This document shows positions 51,210 to 62,600 of a stretch of 64,000 nucleotides of DNA, piece after piece. The stretch's first letter is position 1. Each line of letters opens with the position of its first letter. Location of the stretch: assembly GCF_014644495.1 (NCBI RefSeq), contig NZ_BMKU01000007.1, positions 166,578 through 230,577 of the forward strand, written 5' to 3'. A program made the translations under genes and the position numbers. This DNA is from Pseudarthrobacter polychromogenes (lineage in GTDB: Bacteria > Actinomycetota > Actinomycetes > Actinomycetales > Micrococcaceae). The notes beneath the pieces are model-generated. The model ran no database searches. It saw nothing but the letters and a program-made list of their open reading frames with translations, and had not been told where the DNA came from.

Positions 51210-52994
51210 CTACTCGCCGCGCTCCTCATGCGAGACGTAGGTGCCCAGCAGGTCCGCTGCCCGGCCGCCGTCGTCCTCTGCTGCCAGGCCTTTGCGCATG
51301 TTCGCCGCCTTCTCCCTGCCGGCAGGGAACGGCGGCAGGAGGGGGACCTCGGGGTCCGTGAGTACTTCAATCACCACGGGGCGGTCCGACGCGAAGGCAC
51401 GTTCCCAGGCGTCCCCGATCAACTCCGGATCCTCTACCCGGATGCCTGTGAGGCCCAGCAGGTCGGCGTAGCCGGCGAACGGGAAGTCAGGAAGTTCCTG
51501 GCTTGCGGCAAACCGTGGTTCGCCCTCCGACTCCCGCTGCTCCCACGTCACCTCCGTGAGCTCCCGGTTGTTGAACACACAGACCACAAACCGGGGATCC
51601 GTCCACTGCCGCCACCGGTGGGCCACCGTTACAAGTTCGGCGATGCCCGCCATCTGCATGGCGCCGTCGCCGGCCAGTGCCACGACCGGACGGTCCGGGT
51701 GGGCGAGTTTTGCCGCAATACCGTAGGGGAGGGAGCACCCCATGCTGGCCAGCGTCCCGGACAGGTGGGCCGGGACACCCGGCGGGAGCACCAACTGCCG
51801 GGCATACCAGTAAACGCAACTGCCGACGTCGATACTCAACAAGGCGTCACCGGGCAGCCGTCCGGTCAGCTCGCGGACCACCCGTTCAGGATTCACCGGT
51901 ACGGCCGGCACGGCCGCCCGTTCCTCAGCCAAGGCCCGCCAGCGGGCAACTTCCTGCTCCACGTCCGTTTGCCACTGCCCGCGAGGACGCGGGCGCAGCC
52001 GCGGCATCAGGGCCTGGAGCGCCAGCGCCGCATCACCCGCCAGGCCAACCTCAACCGGGTACCGGTTGCCGATTTTCCGCTCGTCAATGTCGACCTGGAC
52101 GGCGCGCGCTGCCCCGGGCGGCGGATAGAACTCAGTCCATGGATCGTTGGAGCCAACAATGAGCAGCGCATCGCAGTTGCCGAGCAGGTACGCGCTGGCG
52201 GTGGTCCCCAGGTGTCCCATGGTGCCCGCGGCGAAGGCAAGGGTCTCGTCCACATAGGGCTTGCCCAGCAGGCTGGTGGCAATTCCGGCGCCCAGCATTT
52301 CCGCGATTGCCACCACCTCCCTGGAAGCATGCCGGGCTCCCTGGCCCACCAGCAGCGCAACGCGCTGCGAGGAGTTCAGCAGTGCTGCCGCCGCCTCCAG
52401 GTCCTTGTCCCGGGGAGTCTTGGCAGACGTGCTCCACGACGGTGCGGTGACCACAATGCCGTGCTCCTGGTCCAGTTCCGGCGCCGGGGCGGACTGGATG
52501 TCATGCGGAACAATGACCACGCACGGCGAGGAGGTCGCCTTGGCGGTGCGGAACGCCCGGTCCAGGACCATCGGCAGCTGTTCCGGAACGTTGACCTGCT
52601 GGACAAACTGGGCCGCCACATCCTTGAACAGGGACATGAGATCGATTTCCTGCATGTAGGCCGAGCCCAGCACCGTGCGGCTCTGCTGCCCGACGATCGC
52701 CACCACCGGAACGCCGTCGAGCTTGGCGTCGTAGAGCCCGTTCAGCAGGTGCACGGCACCAGGCCCCTGGGTGGAGGTGACCACCCCCACCCCGCCGGTG
52801 TACTTGGCGTGGCCCACTGCCATGAAGGCAGCGGTTTCCTCGTGCCTCGCCTGCACGAACTCAACGCGTCCTTCGGCCCTTCGCAGGGCACCCATGAAGC
52901 CGTTGATCCCGTCCCCGCTGTAGCCGAAGACCCGGTTGACTCCCCACGTGCTGAGGCGCTCCACGATGAGGTCGGCCACCGTGCGTTCGGTCAT
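51210..52994 (-). CDS. ThDP-dependent pyruvate oxidase / acetolactate synthase-like enzyme (PoxB type)
   Basis: 594 residues. N-terminal Pyr domain with the catalytic Glu in [18 protein letters not shown], central NAD/FAD-like domain, and C-terminal PP domain with [22 protein letters not shown]...FNN (ThDP/Mg motif, GDG-X26-N). The long N-terminal [20 protein letters not shown] fits the PoxB-like branch. It may decarboxylate pyruvate to acetate and CO2; acetolactate synthase activity is less likely because no small subunit is near. Convergent with the barstar gene, upstream of which lies glgP on the same strand. Confidence 0.88.
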   Translation of the reverse strand: MTERTVADLIVERLSTWGVNRVFGYSGDGINGFMGALRRAEGRVEFVQARHEETAAFMAVGHAKYTGGVGVVTSTQGPGAVHLLNGLYDAKLDGVPVVAIVGQQSRTVLGSAYMQEIDLMSLFKDVAAQFVQQVNVPEQLPMVLDRAFRTAKATSSPCVVIVPHDIQSAPAPELDQEHGIVVTAPSWSTSAKTPRDKDLEAAAALLNSSQRVALLVGQGARHASREVVAIAEMLGAGIATSLLGKPYVDETLAFAAGTMGHLGTTASAYLLGNCDALLIVGSNDPWTEFYPPPGAARAVQVDIDERKIGNRYPVEVGLAGDAALALQALMPRLRPRPRGQWQTDVEQEVARWRALAEERAAVPAVPVNPERVVRELTGRLPGDALLSIDVGSCVYWYARQLVLPPGVPAHLSGTLASMGCSLPYGIAAKLAHPDRPVVALAGDGAMQMAGIAELVTVAHRWRQWTDPRFVVCVFNNRELTEVTWEQRESEGEPRFAASQELPDFPFAGYADLLGLTGIRVEDPELIGDAWERAFASDRPVVIEVLTDPEVPLLPPFPAGREKAANMRKGLAAEDDGGRAADLLGTYVSHEERGE

Positions 52995-53043
52995 GAGGTC
53001 CTCCCCGGGTGGTCAGGCACTGGGCGTAGGCGCTTGCTGTTGT

Positions 53044-55662
53044 CTAGGCGTTGACGATCAGTCCCAGTTCGGCTTTGGAGGCGAGGGCGTCGTGCCGCGG
53101 CAGGACCCGGACGGTGTAGCCGAACGGTCCCGAGCGGTCGATCACCAAGGAACCGCTGAACAGGTGGCGCCCGCTGCCCAGGTCTTCCTGCATCTTCAGC
53201 TCCATGACCGTGATGTCCGTCAGGCTGTCGCTCTCTTCGGCCCGGCCGTAGGCCACTTCGACGGAGACGTCCTCCGGGGTGAGGTTGTGCAGGGCCACAT
53301 AGGCGTTGACCTGGAGGATGTCCCCGATCTGGGGATCCTCGGACACACCAACAGAGTCCACGTGCTCCACGTGCACCAGCGGCCAGGCCAAACGTACCTT
53401 CGCCGTCCAGGCCGCCAGGGTGCGGGCCTGCGAGTAGGAGTTGTGGGAGGCGCTCCGCCCCGCCTCCGCGGCCGGGCGGTAGAGGATGTTCACGTAGTCG
53501 CGCAGCATGCGTTCCGCGGAAACTGCCGGTCCAAGGTGCGAGAGGGTGTGCTTGATCATGGACACCCAGTGCGTCGGCACCTTCTCTGCCTCCGATGTCG
53601 AGGGCCCCGCAGCACCAGCACCCGCGGACACCGTGCTCCCGTAGAAGCGCGGGGCAACCTGCGTTTCCAACAGCTCGTACAGCGCGGCGGCCTCGATGTC
53701 GTCCCGTTCCTCCGGGGACGCGCCGTTGTTGGCGGTGGGAATCGCCCAGCCGTTCTCGCCGTCGTACATCTCGTCCCACCAGCCGTCCAGGACGGACAGG
53801 TTCAGCGAGCCGTTGAGCGCCGCCTTCATGCCGGAGGTGCCGCATGCTTCCAGGGGCCGCAGCGGGTTGTTCAGCCAGACGTCACAGCCGGGGAACAGTG
53901 TGCGGGCCATGGCGATGTCGTAGTTGGGCAGGAAGGCGATCCTGTGCCGGACAGCAGGGTCGTCCGTGAAACGGACCAGGTCCTGGATCATCTTCTTTCC
54001 GGCGTCGTCGGCGGGGTGGGACTTGCCCGCGATGACCAGCTGGATGGGATGTTCCTTGTGCAGCAGGAGCGCCTTGAGCCGTTCCGGCTCGCGCAGCATC
54101 AGGGTGAGGCGTTTGTAGGTGGGCACGCGCCGGGCAAAGCCGATGGTCAGGATGTCCGGGTCCAGGACCTTGTCCGTCCAGCCCAGCTCGGCATCTGCCG
54201 CGCCGCGTTTCTTCCAGGCAGCGCGGAGGCGGAGGCGGACATCGTCAACCAGCGCTGACCGCATCTCACGCCGGAGCGCCCATACGTCCGCATCGCTGAC
54301 GTTGTAGGCGAGGTCCCAGCGGCCGTTGGCTTCGGCCTCGCTGCCGAACTGGTCCCGGGCCAGCTTGGAGATGCGGCTGTCCACCCAGGTGGGCACGTGC
54401 ACCCCGTTCGTCACCGACGTGATGGGCACCTCGGAGTGGTCGAAGCCCGGCCACAGCGCGGAGAACATGCCGCGGGAGACCTCCCCGTGCAGCTTGGCCA
54501 CGCCGTTGGCGCGCTGGGCCAGGCGAAGGCCCATGACGGCCATGTTGAAGACTGAGGGGTTGCCGTCAGCATAGTTCTCACGCCCCAGTTCCAGGATGCG
54601 GTCCACCGGCACGTCCGGTGCCAGGCCGGCCTGGAAGAAGTGGTGGATCTGGGCGATCTCGAACCTGTCAATGCCTGCGGGAACCGGCGTGTGCGTGGTG
54701 AACACGGTGGAAGCCCGCCCGGCGGCAAGGGCTTCGTCAAACGTCAGCGACTGCTCCCCGGCCATGAGTTCCTGGATGCGTTCGATGCCCAGGAAGCCGG
54801 CGTGCCCCTCATTGGTGTGGAACACCTCCGGAGCGGCAGTGCCGGTGAGCTGCTGGAAGGCGCGCAGCGCCTTGACCCCGCCCATGCCGAGCAACAGTTC
54901 CTGCTGCAGCCGGTGGTCTCCGCCGCCGCCGTAAAGGCGGTCGGTGATGCTGCGGGCGGCGTCGTCGTTGCCTGGCACGTTGGAGTCCAGGAGCAGCAGG
55001 GGAACGCGTCCGACGTCGGCGCGCCAGATGTGTGCCAGCAGGCGCCTGCCGTTGGGCAGGGGGAGTGCGATCTGCAGGGGACGGCCGATGCCGTCCGCGG
55101 AAGGCTCGCGCAGCAGTGTGAGCGGCAGGCCGTCCGGGTCCAGGACCGGGTAGGTCTCCTGTTGCCACGCGTCCCGGGACAGTGACTGCTTGAAGTAGCC
55201 CGCCTGGTACAGCAGGCCCACACCGATCAGCGGCACACCCAGGTCCGAGGCTGCCTTGAGGTGGTCGCCGGCCAAAATCCCCAGCCCGCCGGAGTACTGC
55301 GGCAGCACCTCGGTGATGCCAAACTCCGGGGAGAAGTAGGCGATCGACGCAGGCGCATCAGGGCCCAGGCCCTGGTACCAGCGCGGCTCCTCAAGATAGC
55401 GGTCCAGGTCCTGCTCAGCTGCCCGTACCCGCTCCACCACAGAGCGGTCCGCAGCGAGCTGCTGGAACTCCTCGCGGCTTACCATCCCCAGGAAGCCCAC
55501 CGGATCCTGGCCGCTTTCTTTCCAGAGGCGGGGGTTCAATCCCTCGAAAAGTTCCCGCGTGGGGCGGTGCCAGGACCAGCGCAGGTTGCTTGCCAGTCGG
55601 GCCAGCGGGCGGATCGGTTCGGGGAGGACTGTACGGACGGTAAATCTGCGGATTGCCTTCAC
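53044..55662 (-). CDS. glgP: Glycogen/alpha-glucan phosphorylase (GT35)
   Basis: 872 residues from GTG 55662. The PLP lysine is about K613 in [54 protein letters not shown] is the N-terminal glucan-phosphorylase signature of the smaller bacterial type. It releases glucose-1-phosphate from glycogen. It diverges from glgE with 153 bp holding an AAATGAC repeat and dyad. Confidence 0.94.
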   Translation of the reverse strand: MKAIRRFTVRTVLPEPIRPLARLASNLRWSWHRPTRELFEGLNPRLWKESGQDPVGFLGMVSREEFQQLAADRSVVERVRAAEQDLDRYLEEPRWYQGLGPDAPASIAYFSPEFGITEVLPQYSGGLGILAGDHLKAASDLGVPLIGVGLLYQAGYFKQSLSRDAWQQETYPVLDPDGLPLTLLREPSADGIGRPLQIALPLPNGRRLLAHIWRADVGRVPLLLLDSNVPGNDDAARSITDRLYGGGGDHRLQQELLLGMGGVKALRAFQQLTGTAAPEVFHTNEGHAGFLGIERIQELMAGEQSLTFDEALAAGRASTVFTTHTPVPAGIDRFEIAQIHHFFQAGLAPDVPVDRILELGRENYADGNPSVFNMAVMGLRLAQRANGVAKLHGEVSRGMFSALWPGFDHSEVPITSVTNGVHVPTWVDSRISKLARDQFGSEAEANGRWDLAYNVSDADVWALRREMRSALVDDVRLRLRAAWKKRGAADAELGWTDKVLDPDILTIGFARRVPTYKRLTLMLREPERLKALLLHKEHPIQLVIAGKSHPADDAGKKMIQDLVRFTDDPAVRHRIAFLPNYDIAMARTLFPGCDVWLNNPLRPLEACGTSGMKAALNGSLNLSVLDGWWDEMYDGENGWAIPTANNGASPEERDDIEAAALYELLETQVAPRFYGSTVSAGAGAAGPSTSEAEKVPTHWVSMIKHTLSHLGPAVSAERMLRDYVNILYRPAAEAGRSASHNSYSQARTLAAWTAKVRLAWPLVHVEHVDSVGVSEDPQIGDILQVNAYVALHNLTPEDVSVEVAYGRAEESDSLTDITVMELKMQEDLGSGRHLFSGSLVIDRSGPFGYTVRVLPRHDALASKAELGLIVNA

Positions 55663-55720
55663 CTGCGTCACACTAACCGACAACCTGCGCGGCTGGAACC
55701 AGCTTCGGGTTTCTTTTGGG

Positions 55721-55798
55721 TAAATGACAGTTGGCACCAAGGAAATGACGGCTGACGCGCCGAATTTAGTGCGCAGGCTTAGCATTCCCGGTCATTTC
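55721..55798. promoter_or_regulatory. AAATGAC repeats in the glgP-glgE divergent promoter region
   Basis: TAAATGAC (55721-55728) and GAAATGAC (55742-55749) are direct copies; GTCATTTC (55791-55798) is an exact inverted copy of the second. Regulatory function is only a guess. Confidence 0.3.
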
Positions 55799-55815
55799 TC
55801 GCTAACGTCGAGCTT

Positions 55816-57897
55816 GTGACGACTACATCAGGAACCAGTGCCGCATCAATGGAAATGTCGAAAGGCCCCATCACTGACGGGCTGCGGTTCGGACGATTTC
55901 CGATCACCGCCGTGCAGCCGGTCGTGGAGGATGGCAAGTTCCCTGCCAAAGCCCTGCCGGGCGAAGGAATCGTGGTGGGAGCCACCGCCTTCCGCGAGGG
56001 ACACGACCAGCTGGGCGTCAGCGCAGTGCTCTTTGACCCCGAAGGCAACGAACGCCAGCGGGTCAGGCTCGCACCGCCGCGCGGGGAACGCGGGATGGGG
56101 ACGGACCGCTGGGAAGGCGTGCTCACGCCGTCGGACGCCGGTGACTGGTCCTTCGCGATTGAAGCCTGGCACGACCGCTACGGTACCTGGCACCACAATG
56201 CCGAGGTGAAGGTGGACGCCGGGATCGATGTGGAGCTCATGCTTGCCGAGGGTGCCGCGTTGCTCCATGAAGCTGCCGGGGACGACACCCGCAGCGAGTG
56301 GGACAGGGGCGTCCTCCGCGAGGCCGCCGACAAGCTGGCGGACCCTTCCCTCAGCACGGAGGAGCGCCTCGGTGCCGGATTCAGCCACGCGGTCACCGGC
56401 GTTGTCGCGCACCAGCCCGTCCGTGAACTGGTGACCGTCTCCCGGCGGTTCCCCCTGCTGGTTGAGCGTGACCTCGCCGGGCGCGGTGCCTGGTACGAGT
56501 TCTTTCCCCGCTCCGAGGGTGCCGTCAAGGACCACACCACGGGAGCCTGGACTTCAGGCAATTTCCGCACCGCTGCCGAGCGTCTTGATGCTGTGGCAGC
56601 CATGGGCTTCGATGTCATCTACATGCCGCCCATCCATCCGATCGGCGTGCAGCACCGCAAGGGTCCCAACAACACGCTGATCGCAGGCCCGAACGATCCC
56701 GGCTCACCTTGGGCCATCGGGGCAGCGGAGGGCGGCCACGACGCCATCCACCCCGACCTTGGCACGTTCGAAGACTTTGATGCCTTCGTGGCGCGGGCCA
56801 ACGGGCTGGGCCTGGAGGTGGCCCTGGACCTTGCGCTCCAGGCCGCCCCGGACCACCCCTGGGTGCAGTCCCACCCCGAGTGGTTCACCACCCGAGTGGA
56901 CGGCTCTATCGCCTACGCGGAAAATCCCCCGAAGAAGTACCAGGACATTTATCCGCTGAATTTCGACAATGATCCTGAGGGCCTCTCAAACGAAATTCTG
57001 CGGATTGTGCTGTTGTGGGTAAGCCACGGCGTAAAGATTTTCCGGGTGGATAACCCGCATACCAAGCCCGTCTGGTTCTGGGAATGGCTAATTGCACAGG
57101 TCAACAAAGAGGTTCCCGGGGTGGTTTTCCTGGCCGAGGCCTTTACGCGGCCGGCCATGATGCACGCCCTTGGCCGCGCAGGGTTCCAGCAGTCCTACAC
57201 CTACTTCACCTGGCGCAACACCAAGAAGGAAATTGAGGCGTACTTTACGGAAGTAAGCCACGAGTCGCCTGCGTTCTTCCGCCCCAACTTCTTCGTCAAC
57301 ACCCCGGACATCCTCACGGAATACCTGCAGTTCGGCGGGCCTGCGGCGTTCAAGATCAGGGCCGCGCTGGCGGCAACGGCCAGCCCGTTGTGGGGCGTCT
57401 ACGCTGGCTACGAACTGTACGAGCATGTGGCCCGGCCCGGCGCGGAAGAGTACATCGACAACGAAAAGTTCGAGTACAAGGCACGTGACTGGGACGCCGC
57501 GGCGCACTCCGGCCGGACCCTTGCCCCGTACATCACCAGGCTGAATGAGATCAGGCATGCCCACCCGGCGCTGCAGGACCTGCAGAACCTGACGGTCCAC
57601 CACAGCACTGACGACGCCACGGTGGTCTACTCCAAGCACAAGACCCTTCCGGACGGGTCCAAGGACACCCTCATCATCGTGGTGAACGTTGATCCGCATG
57701 GAACAAGGGAAAGCACCGTCTCGCTTGACCTGCCCGCGCTGGAACTCGACCTCCAGGACCTGACCCACAATGGAGGCTTCCACGTGGATGACCTCGTTTC
57801 CGGGGAGAGCTGGGAATGGGGCGAGTACAACTACGTCCGCCTTGACTCGCATGTCGAGCCCGCACATATCCTTCGCGTGAGGAGAATGCATCAGTGA
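55816..57897 (+). CDS. glgE: Maltosyltransferase GlgE (alpha-1,4-glucan:maltose-1-phosphate)
   Basis: 693 residues. The GH13_3 catalytic domain has the nucleophile D412 (IFRVDNPHTKPVWFW) and acid E441 (VVFLAEAFTRP); DGRYPITAV-like N-terminal domain for dimerisation. It extends glucan by transferring maltose from maltose-1-phosphate. GTG start; the stop overlaps the treS GTG (GTGA). First gene of glgE-treS-(mak-glgB). Confidence 0.95.
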   Translation: MTTTSGTSAASMEMSKGPITDGLRFGRFPITAVQPVVEDGKFPAKALPGEGIVVGATAFREGHDQLGVSAVLFDPEGNERQRVRLAPPRGERGMGTDRWEGVLTPSDAGDWSFAIEAWHDRYGTWHHNAEVKVDAGIDVELMLAEGAALLHEAAGDDTRSEWDRGVLREAADKLADPSLSTEERLGAGFSHAVTGVVAHQPVRELVTVSRRFPLLVERDLAGRGAWYEFFPRSEGAVKDHTTGAWTSGNFRTAAERLDAVAAMGFDVIYMPPIHPIGVQHRKGPNNTLIAGPNDPGSPWAIGAAEGGHDAIHPDLGTFEDFDAFVARANGLGLEVALDLALQAAPDHPWVQSHPEWFTTRVDGSIAYAENPPKKYQDIYPLNFDNDPEGLSNEILRIVLLWVSHGVKIFRVDNPHTKPVWFWEWLIAQVNKEVPGVVFLAEAFTRPAMMHALGRAGFQQSYTYFTWRNTKKEIEAYFTEVSHESPAFFRPNFFVNTPDILTEYLQFGGPAAFKIRAALAATASPLWGVYAGYELYEHVARPGAEEYIDNEKFEYKARDWDAAAHSGRTLAPYITRLNEIRHAHPALQDLQNLTVHHSTDDATVVYSKHKTLPDGSKDTLIIVVNVDPHGTRESTVSLDLPALELDLQDLTHNGGFHVDDLVSGESWEWGEYNYVRLDSHVEPAHILRVRRMHQ

Positions 57898-59690
57898 ATT
57901 TCAACCCGCAGGGTTCCGGCCAGCATTTCACCCCAAAGAGCACGTTTGAGTTAAATGCGCCGGGCCTGCAGCATGATCCGCTGTGGTACCGGAAGGCGGT
58001 GTTCTACGAGGTACTTGTGAGGGCCTTCGCGGATGCGAACGGCGACGGTTCAGGCGACTTCTCCGGACTCATCGACAGGCTTGACTACCTCCAGTGGCTG
58101 GGTGTGGACTGCCTGTGGCTGCCGCCGTTCTTCCAGTCGCCTCTGCGCGACGGCGGCTACGACATCTCGGACTACAACTCGGTCCTGGACGAGTTCGGCA
58201 CCATCAGCGACTTCAAGCGCCTGGTGGCGGAGGCCCATGCGAGGGGCGTGCGGGTGATCATCGACCTGCCCCTCAACCACACCTCGGACCAGCACCCCTG
58301 GTTCCAGGAGTCGCGGAAGGACCCGGACGGCCCCTACGGCGACTTCTACGTCTGGAGCGATACCGACGAGAAGTACCAGGACGCGCGCATCATCTTCGTG
58401 GACACCGAGGAATCCAACTGGACCTTCGACCCCATCCGCCGCCAGTTCTTCTGGCACCGGTTCTTCAGCCACCAGCCGGACCTGAACTTCGAGAACCCCA
58501 AGGTCATCGAGGCGCTGTTCGATGTTGTCCGGTTCTGGCTCGACCAGGGCATCGATGGATTCCGTGCCGACGCCATCCCCTACCTGTTTGAGGAGGAAGG
58601 GACCAACTGCGAGAACCTTCCGGCCACGCACGAGTTCCTCCGCAAGCTCCGCACCATGGTGGACGAAAGCTACCCCGGCCGGGTCATCATTGCCGAGGCC
58701 AACCAGCCGCCGAACGAAGTGGTGGAGTACTTCGGGACGGAGGAAGAGCCAGAATGCCACATGGCCTTCCACTTCCCGATCATGCCGCGCCTGTACTACG
58801 CGCTGCGGGACCAGAAGGCCGCCCCCATTATCGAAACCATGCACGACACCCCGGAAATCCCGGACGGGGCACAGTGGGGCACCTTCCTGCGGAACCATGA
58901 CGAGCTCACGCTGGAAATGGTCACGGCCGATGAACGCGCCGCAATGCTGGGCTGGTACGCCCCGGACCCGCGCATGCGGGCCAACATCGGAATCCGGCGG
59001 AGGCTCGCGCCCCTTCTGGACAACTCCCGCGCCGAAATCGAACTGATCAACGCGCTCCTGCTTTCGCTGCCGGGCAGTCCGTTCCTCTATTACGGGGACG
59101 AGATCGGGATGGGGGACAACATCTGGCTTGAAGACCGCGACGCCGTCCGCACGCCCATGCAGTGGAACCCGGACCGGAACGCCGGCTTCTCCAACGCGGA
59201 TCCGGGCAAGCTCTACCTGCCTCCCATCCAGTCCCTGGTGTACAACTACGCCATGGCCAACGTGGAAGCAGAGGCCGCCCATTCAGGGTCACAGCTGCGC
59301 TGGACAAGGCAGATCCTTAGTGTCCGCAAGAACCACCCGGCGTTCGGCCTGGGCGCCTTCAAACACGTTGAGGCGGACCATGACGCCGTGCTGGCCTATC
59401 TCCGCGAGCTGCCCAAGGACAATTCGGCCGGCGTCGACGGGGAGGCCATCCTGTGCGCGTTCAACCTCTCCCAGCATCCGGTGGCGGCCCAGTTGCGGGT
59501 CCCGCAGTTCGCCGGGCGCGGGTTGCGCGACGTCTTCGGCGGCCAGCCGTTCCCCGGCATCAGCGAGGACGGAACCCTCACCCTGACGCTCGGCAGCCAC
59601 GACTTCTTCTGGCTGCGGATCCGTTCAGCAGCTTCCAACCCATCGTCTCCGTACACGCAGGCGATGCCGATTCTGTCGATCGAGAACTGA
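57894..59690 (+). CDS. treS: Trehalose synthase / maltose alpha-D-glucosyltransferase TreS
   Basis: 598 residues. GH13_16 motifs: YEVLVRAFADANGDGSGDFSGL at the N-terminus, nucleophile D226 (GFRADAIPYL), acid in VIIAEANQPP and FLRNHDELTLEMV. It interconverts trehalose and maltose, feeding maltose to the maltokinase. GTG start overlapping the glgE stop. Confidence 0.95.
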   Translation: MNFNPQGSGQHFTPKSTFELNAPGLQHDPLWYRKAVFYEVLVRAFADANGDGSGDFSGLIDRLDYLQWLGVDCLWLPPFFQSPLRDGGYDISDYNSVLDEFGTISDFKRLVAEAHARGVRVIIDLPLNHTSDQHPWFQESRKDPDGPYGDFYVWSDTDEKYQDARIIFVDTEESNWTFDPIRRQFFWHRFFSHQPDLNFENPKVIEALFDVVRFWLDQGIDGFRADAIPYLFEEEGTNCENLPATHEFLRKLRTMVDESYPGRVIIAEANQPPNEVVEYFGTEEEPECHMAFHFPIMPRLYYALRDQKAAPIIETMHDTPEIPDGAQWGTFLRNHDELTLEMVTADERAAMLGWYAPDPRMRANIGIRRRLAPLLDNSRAEIELINALLLSLPGSPFLYYGDEIGMGDNIWLEDRDAVRTPMQWNPDRNAGFSNADPGKLYLPPIQSLVYNYAMANVEAEAAHSGSQLRWTRQILSVRKNHPAFGLGAFKHVEADHDAVLAYLRELPKDNSAGVDGEAILCAFNLSQHPVAAQLRVPQFAGRGLRDVFGGQPFPGISEDGTLTLTLGSHDFFWLRIRSAASNPSSPYTQAMPILSIEN

Positions 59691-59691
59691 T

Positions 59692-62600
59692 ATGAACCAG
59701 CCCATACTTACCCCCGCCCTTACCGCCCTGCTCCAGGAATGGCTGCCACGGCAGCGCTGGTTCCCGGTCAAGACGCCCGACTTCGAGATGTCCCAGGCCG
59801 GCAGCCTCGGGCTGGAAGATCCGTCCGGCCACGCCGGGCTGGCAGTGTTCCTCCTTCGCGTCACCACACAAACGCCCGACGGCGGCACCCGGACCGCCGT
59901 TGTCCAGGTTCCCTTGAGCTTCCGGCACGCGCCGGCAGCCGGGATGGAGCGGGCGCTGGTTGGCCAGGCCGCCGGGATGGACCCGTCCAGGACCTGGGTC
60001 TACGACGCCGTCCACGACCCCGACTTCGTGGGCAGCTGGCTGGAACTCATCCGGCAGGAGGGAAAGGCACCCAACGGCACTGCGGCAGGCTTCCGCGCCC
60101 CCGGGGAGCTCCGGCTCCCTACTGCCCGCGGAGTTGTGAAAGTGCTGTCCGGTGAGCAGTCCAACAGTTCAGTCATTGTGGACGACGGCGACTCCGCGGC
60201 GATCGTGAAATTCTTCCGCGTGCTTTCGGAGGGTACGAATCCAGAGGTTGAGGTGGGTGCCGCCCTCACGGCTGCAGGCACTTCCGAAGTTCCAGCCACC
60301 CTTGGCTGGGTGCGCGGCGAGTGGCTCGGCCAGGGAATGCCCGCGTCCACAACGGCCAGGGCGCCCCGTTATGTCCAGGGCGAGCTGGCGGTAGCGCACG
60401 AGTTCCTGGCCGGCGGCCGCGATGCATGGCGCCTTGCTGTTGATGCCGCCCGCTCGGGCACCGACTTCACGGCAGAAGCGCATGCCCTGGGTGCAGCCAC
60501 GGCCACTGTGCACCAGCGTCTGGCCCAGGCTCTGGGGCATTCCGCCGAGCCGCAACCCGGACAGGTCATTGCGCCCGCAGTAGCCCAGCGGGTCCGCCAG
60601 GCGTGGGCAGAAGCCGGTGCCGCCGTCGGACCTTACGACGACGCGTTGAACGCGCTCCTGGACCGCCTTGACCATGCGCCCGCCGGCGCGCTGCAGCGTA
60701 TCCATGGGGACCTCCACCTGGGCCAGATACTCCAGGTTCCCGGGCAGGCGGGAAGCCCTGCTCGGTGGGCCATCCTCGATTTCGAGGGTGAACCGCTGCG
60801 GCCCGTCGCCGAGCGGAACGTCCCGGATGTTCCCCTGCGGGACGTCGTCGGCATGCTGCGGTCCTTCGACTACGCGGCCGGCGCGGCCCAGCGCGAACAG
60901 GAGGGCGCGCAGGTGCCGGCAGGCTGGGTTGACGACTGCGCGGAGGCCTTCCTGGCCGGGTACGCGGGGGTCACTCCCGGAACGGTGGACAGGGAGTCGC
61001 CGCTCTTTGTGGCATTGTGGCTGGACAAGGCACTGTACGAAGTAGTTTATGAAATGCGTAACAGGCCCGACTGGCTGGCGATCCCCGTGAACGCCTCCAG
61101 GCGGCTCCTGGGCAGCAATGGCGCCGGCGGAAACGCCGGGGCAGCATCGGAAGGTAACGAAATGACAGGCTCAGCACAAACTGACCGGCCGGGGGTGCCG
61201 CTGAAGGTCGACGAAGGCACCCTTGGCAGGATCGCCAACGGTGAACACCACGCCCCCCACTCGGTGTTGGGCGCGCACCTTGACGATTACGGCCACGTCA
61301 CTATCCGTACGGTGAAGCACCTCGCGGAAGGAATCTCCGTCCTCACGCCGGCAGGCGAGGTCCCGATGGAGCATGAGGCACACGGCGTGTGGGTTGCCGT
61401 CCTCGAGCCGCTGCAGCAGGGACACGTTCCCGACTACAGGCTCTCCGTCACATACCCGGGCGCGGATCCGGTCACCGTGGACGATCCCTACCGCTACCTG
61501 CCCACCGTGGGCGAAGTGGACCTGCACCTCATCGGTGAGGGCCGCCACGAGAAACTGTGGGAAGTCCTGGGCGCCCACGTCCAGCATTACAAGTCCGCGA
61601 TGGGCGATGTGGACGGTGTCTCCTTCGCAGTCTGGGCGCCCAACGCGCAGGCTGTCCGGGTCAAGGGCGATTTCAACGCCTGGGACGGCCGGGAAAACTC
61701 CCTTCGCTCGCTGGGCTCCTCGGGAGTGTGGGAAATCTTCGTCCCTGGTGTTGTAGCAGGGGCGTGCTACAAGTTCGAAATCCGGACCAAGGCCGGCCAC
61801 TGGGTGGAAAAGGCCGACCCCCTGGCCTTCGGAACCGAAGTGCCGCCGTTGACTGCGTCGAGGGTGGTGGAGCCTTCCTACGCCTTCAAGGACCAGGAGT
61901 GGATGGAGGCCCGCGCCCAGCGGGACCCGCACAATTCGGCAATGAGCGTCTACGAGGTTCACCTCGGTTCCTGGCGCCTGGGCCTTGGGTACCGGGAACT
62001 GGCCAAGGAACTGGTTGAGTACGTCAAGTGGCTCGGGTTCACCCATGTGGAGTTCATGCCCGTGGCCGAGCACCCGTTCGGCGGGTCGTGGGGCTACCAG
62101 GTCACCTCCTACTTTGCGCCTACTTCACGCTTCGGCCACCCCGATGAGTTCCGCTACCTGGTGGACACCCTGCACCAGGCGGGCATCGGCGTGCTGCTGG
62201 ACTGGGTTCCTGCCCACTTCCCCAAGGACGCCTGGGCGCTTGCCCAGTTCGACGGCGAGCCCCTGTACGAGCACGCGGATCCCAACCTGGGCGAGCACCC
62301 GGACTGGGGCACACTGATCTTCGACTTCGGACGCACGGAAGTCCGGAACTTCCTGGTAGCCAACGCCCTGTACTGGCTGGACGAGTTCCACATCGACGGC
62401 CTGCGCGTGGACGCTGTGGCTTCCATGCTGTACCTGGACTACTCCAGGGAAGAAGGGCAGTGGCAGCCCAACCGCTTCGGCGGCCGGGAAAACCTGGAGG
62501 CAATCTCCTTCCTGCAGGAAGTCAACGCCACGGTGTACAAGACCCACCCCGGAGCTGTCATGATCGCCGAGGAGTCCACGGCGTTCCCCGGTGTTACCGC

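Noticed and set aside
51228..53054. 608-codon open frame antisense to the PoxB-like gene
   Set aside because: Shadow of a well-supported ThDP enzyme gene.
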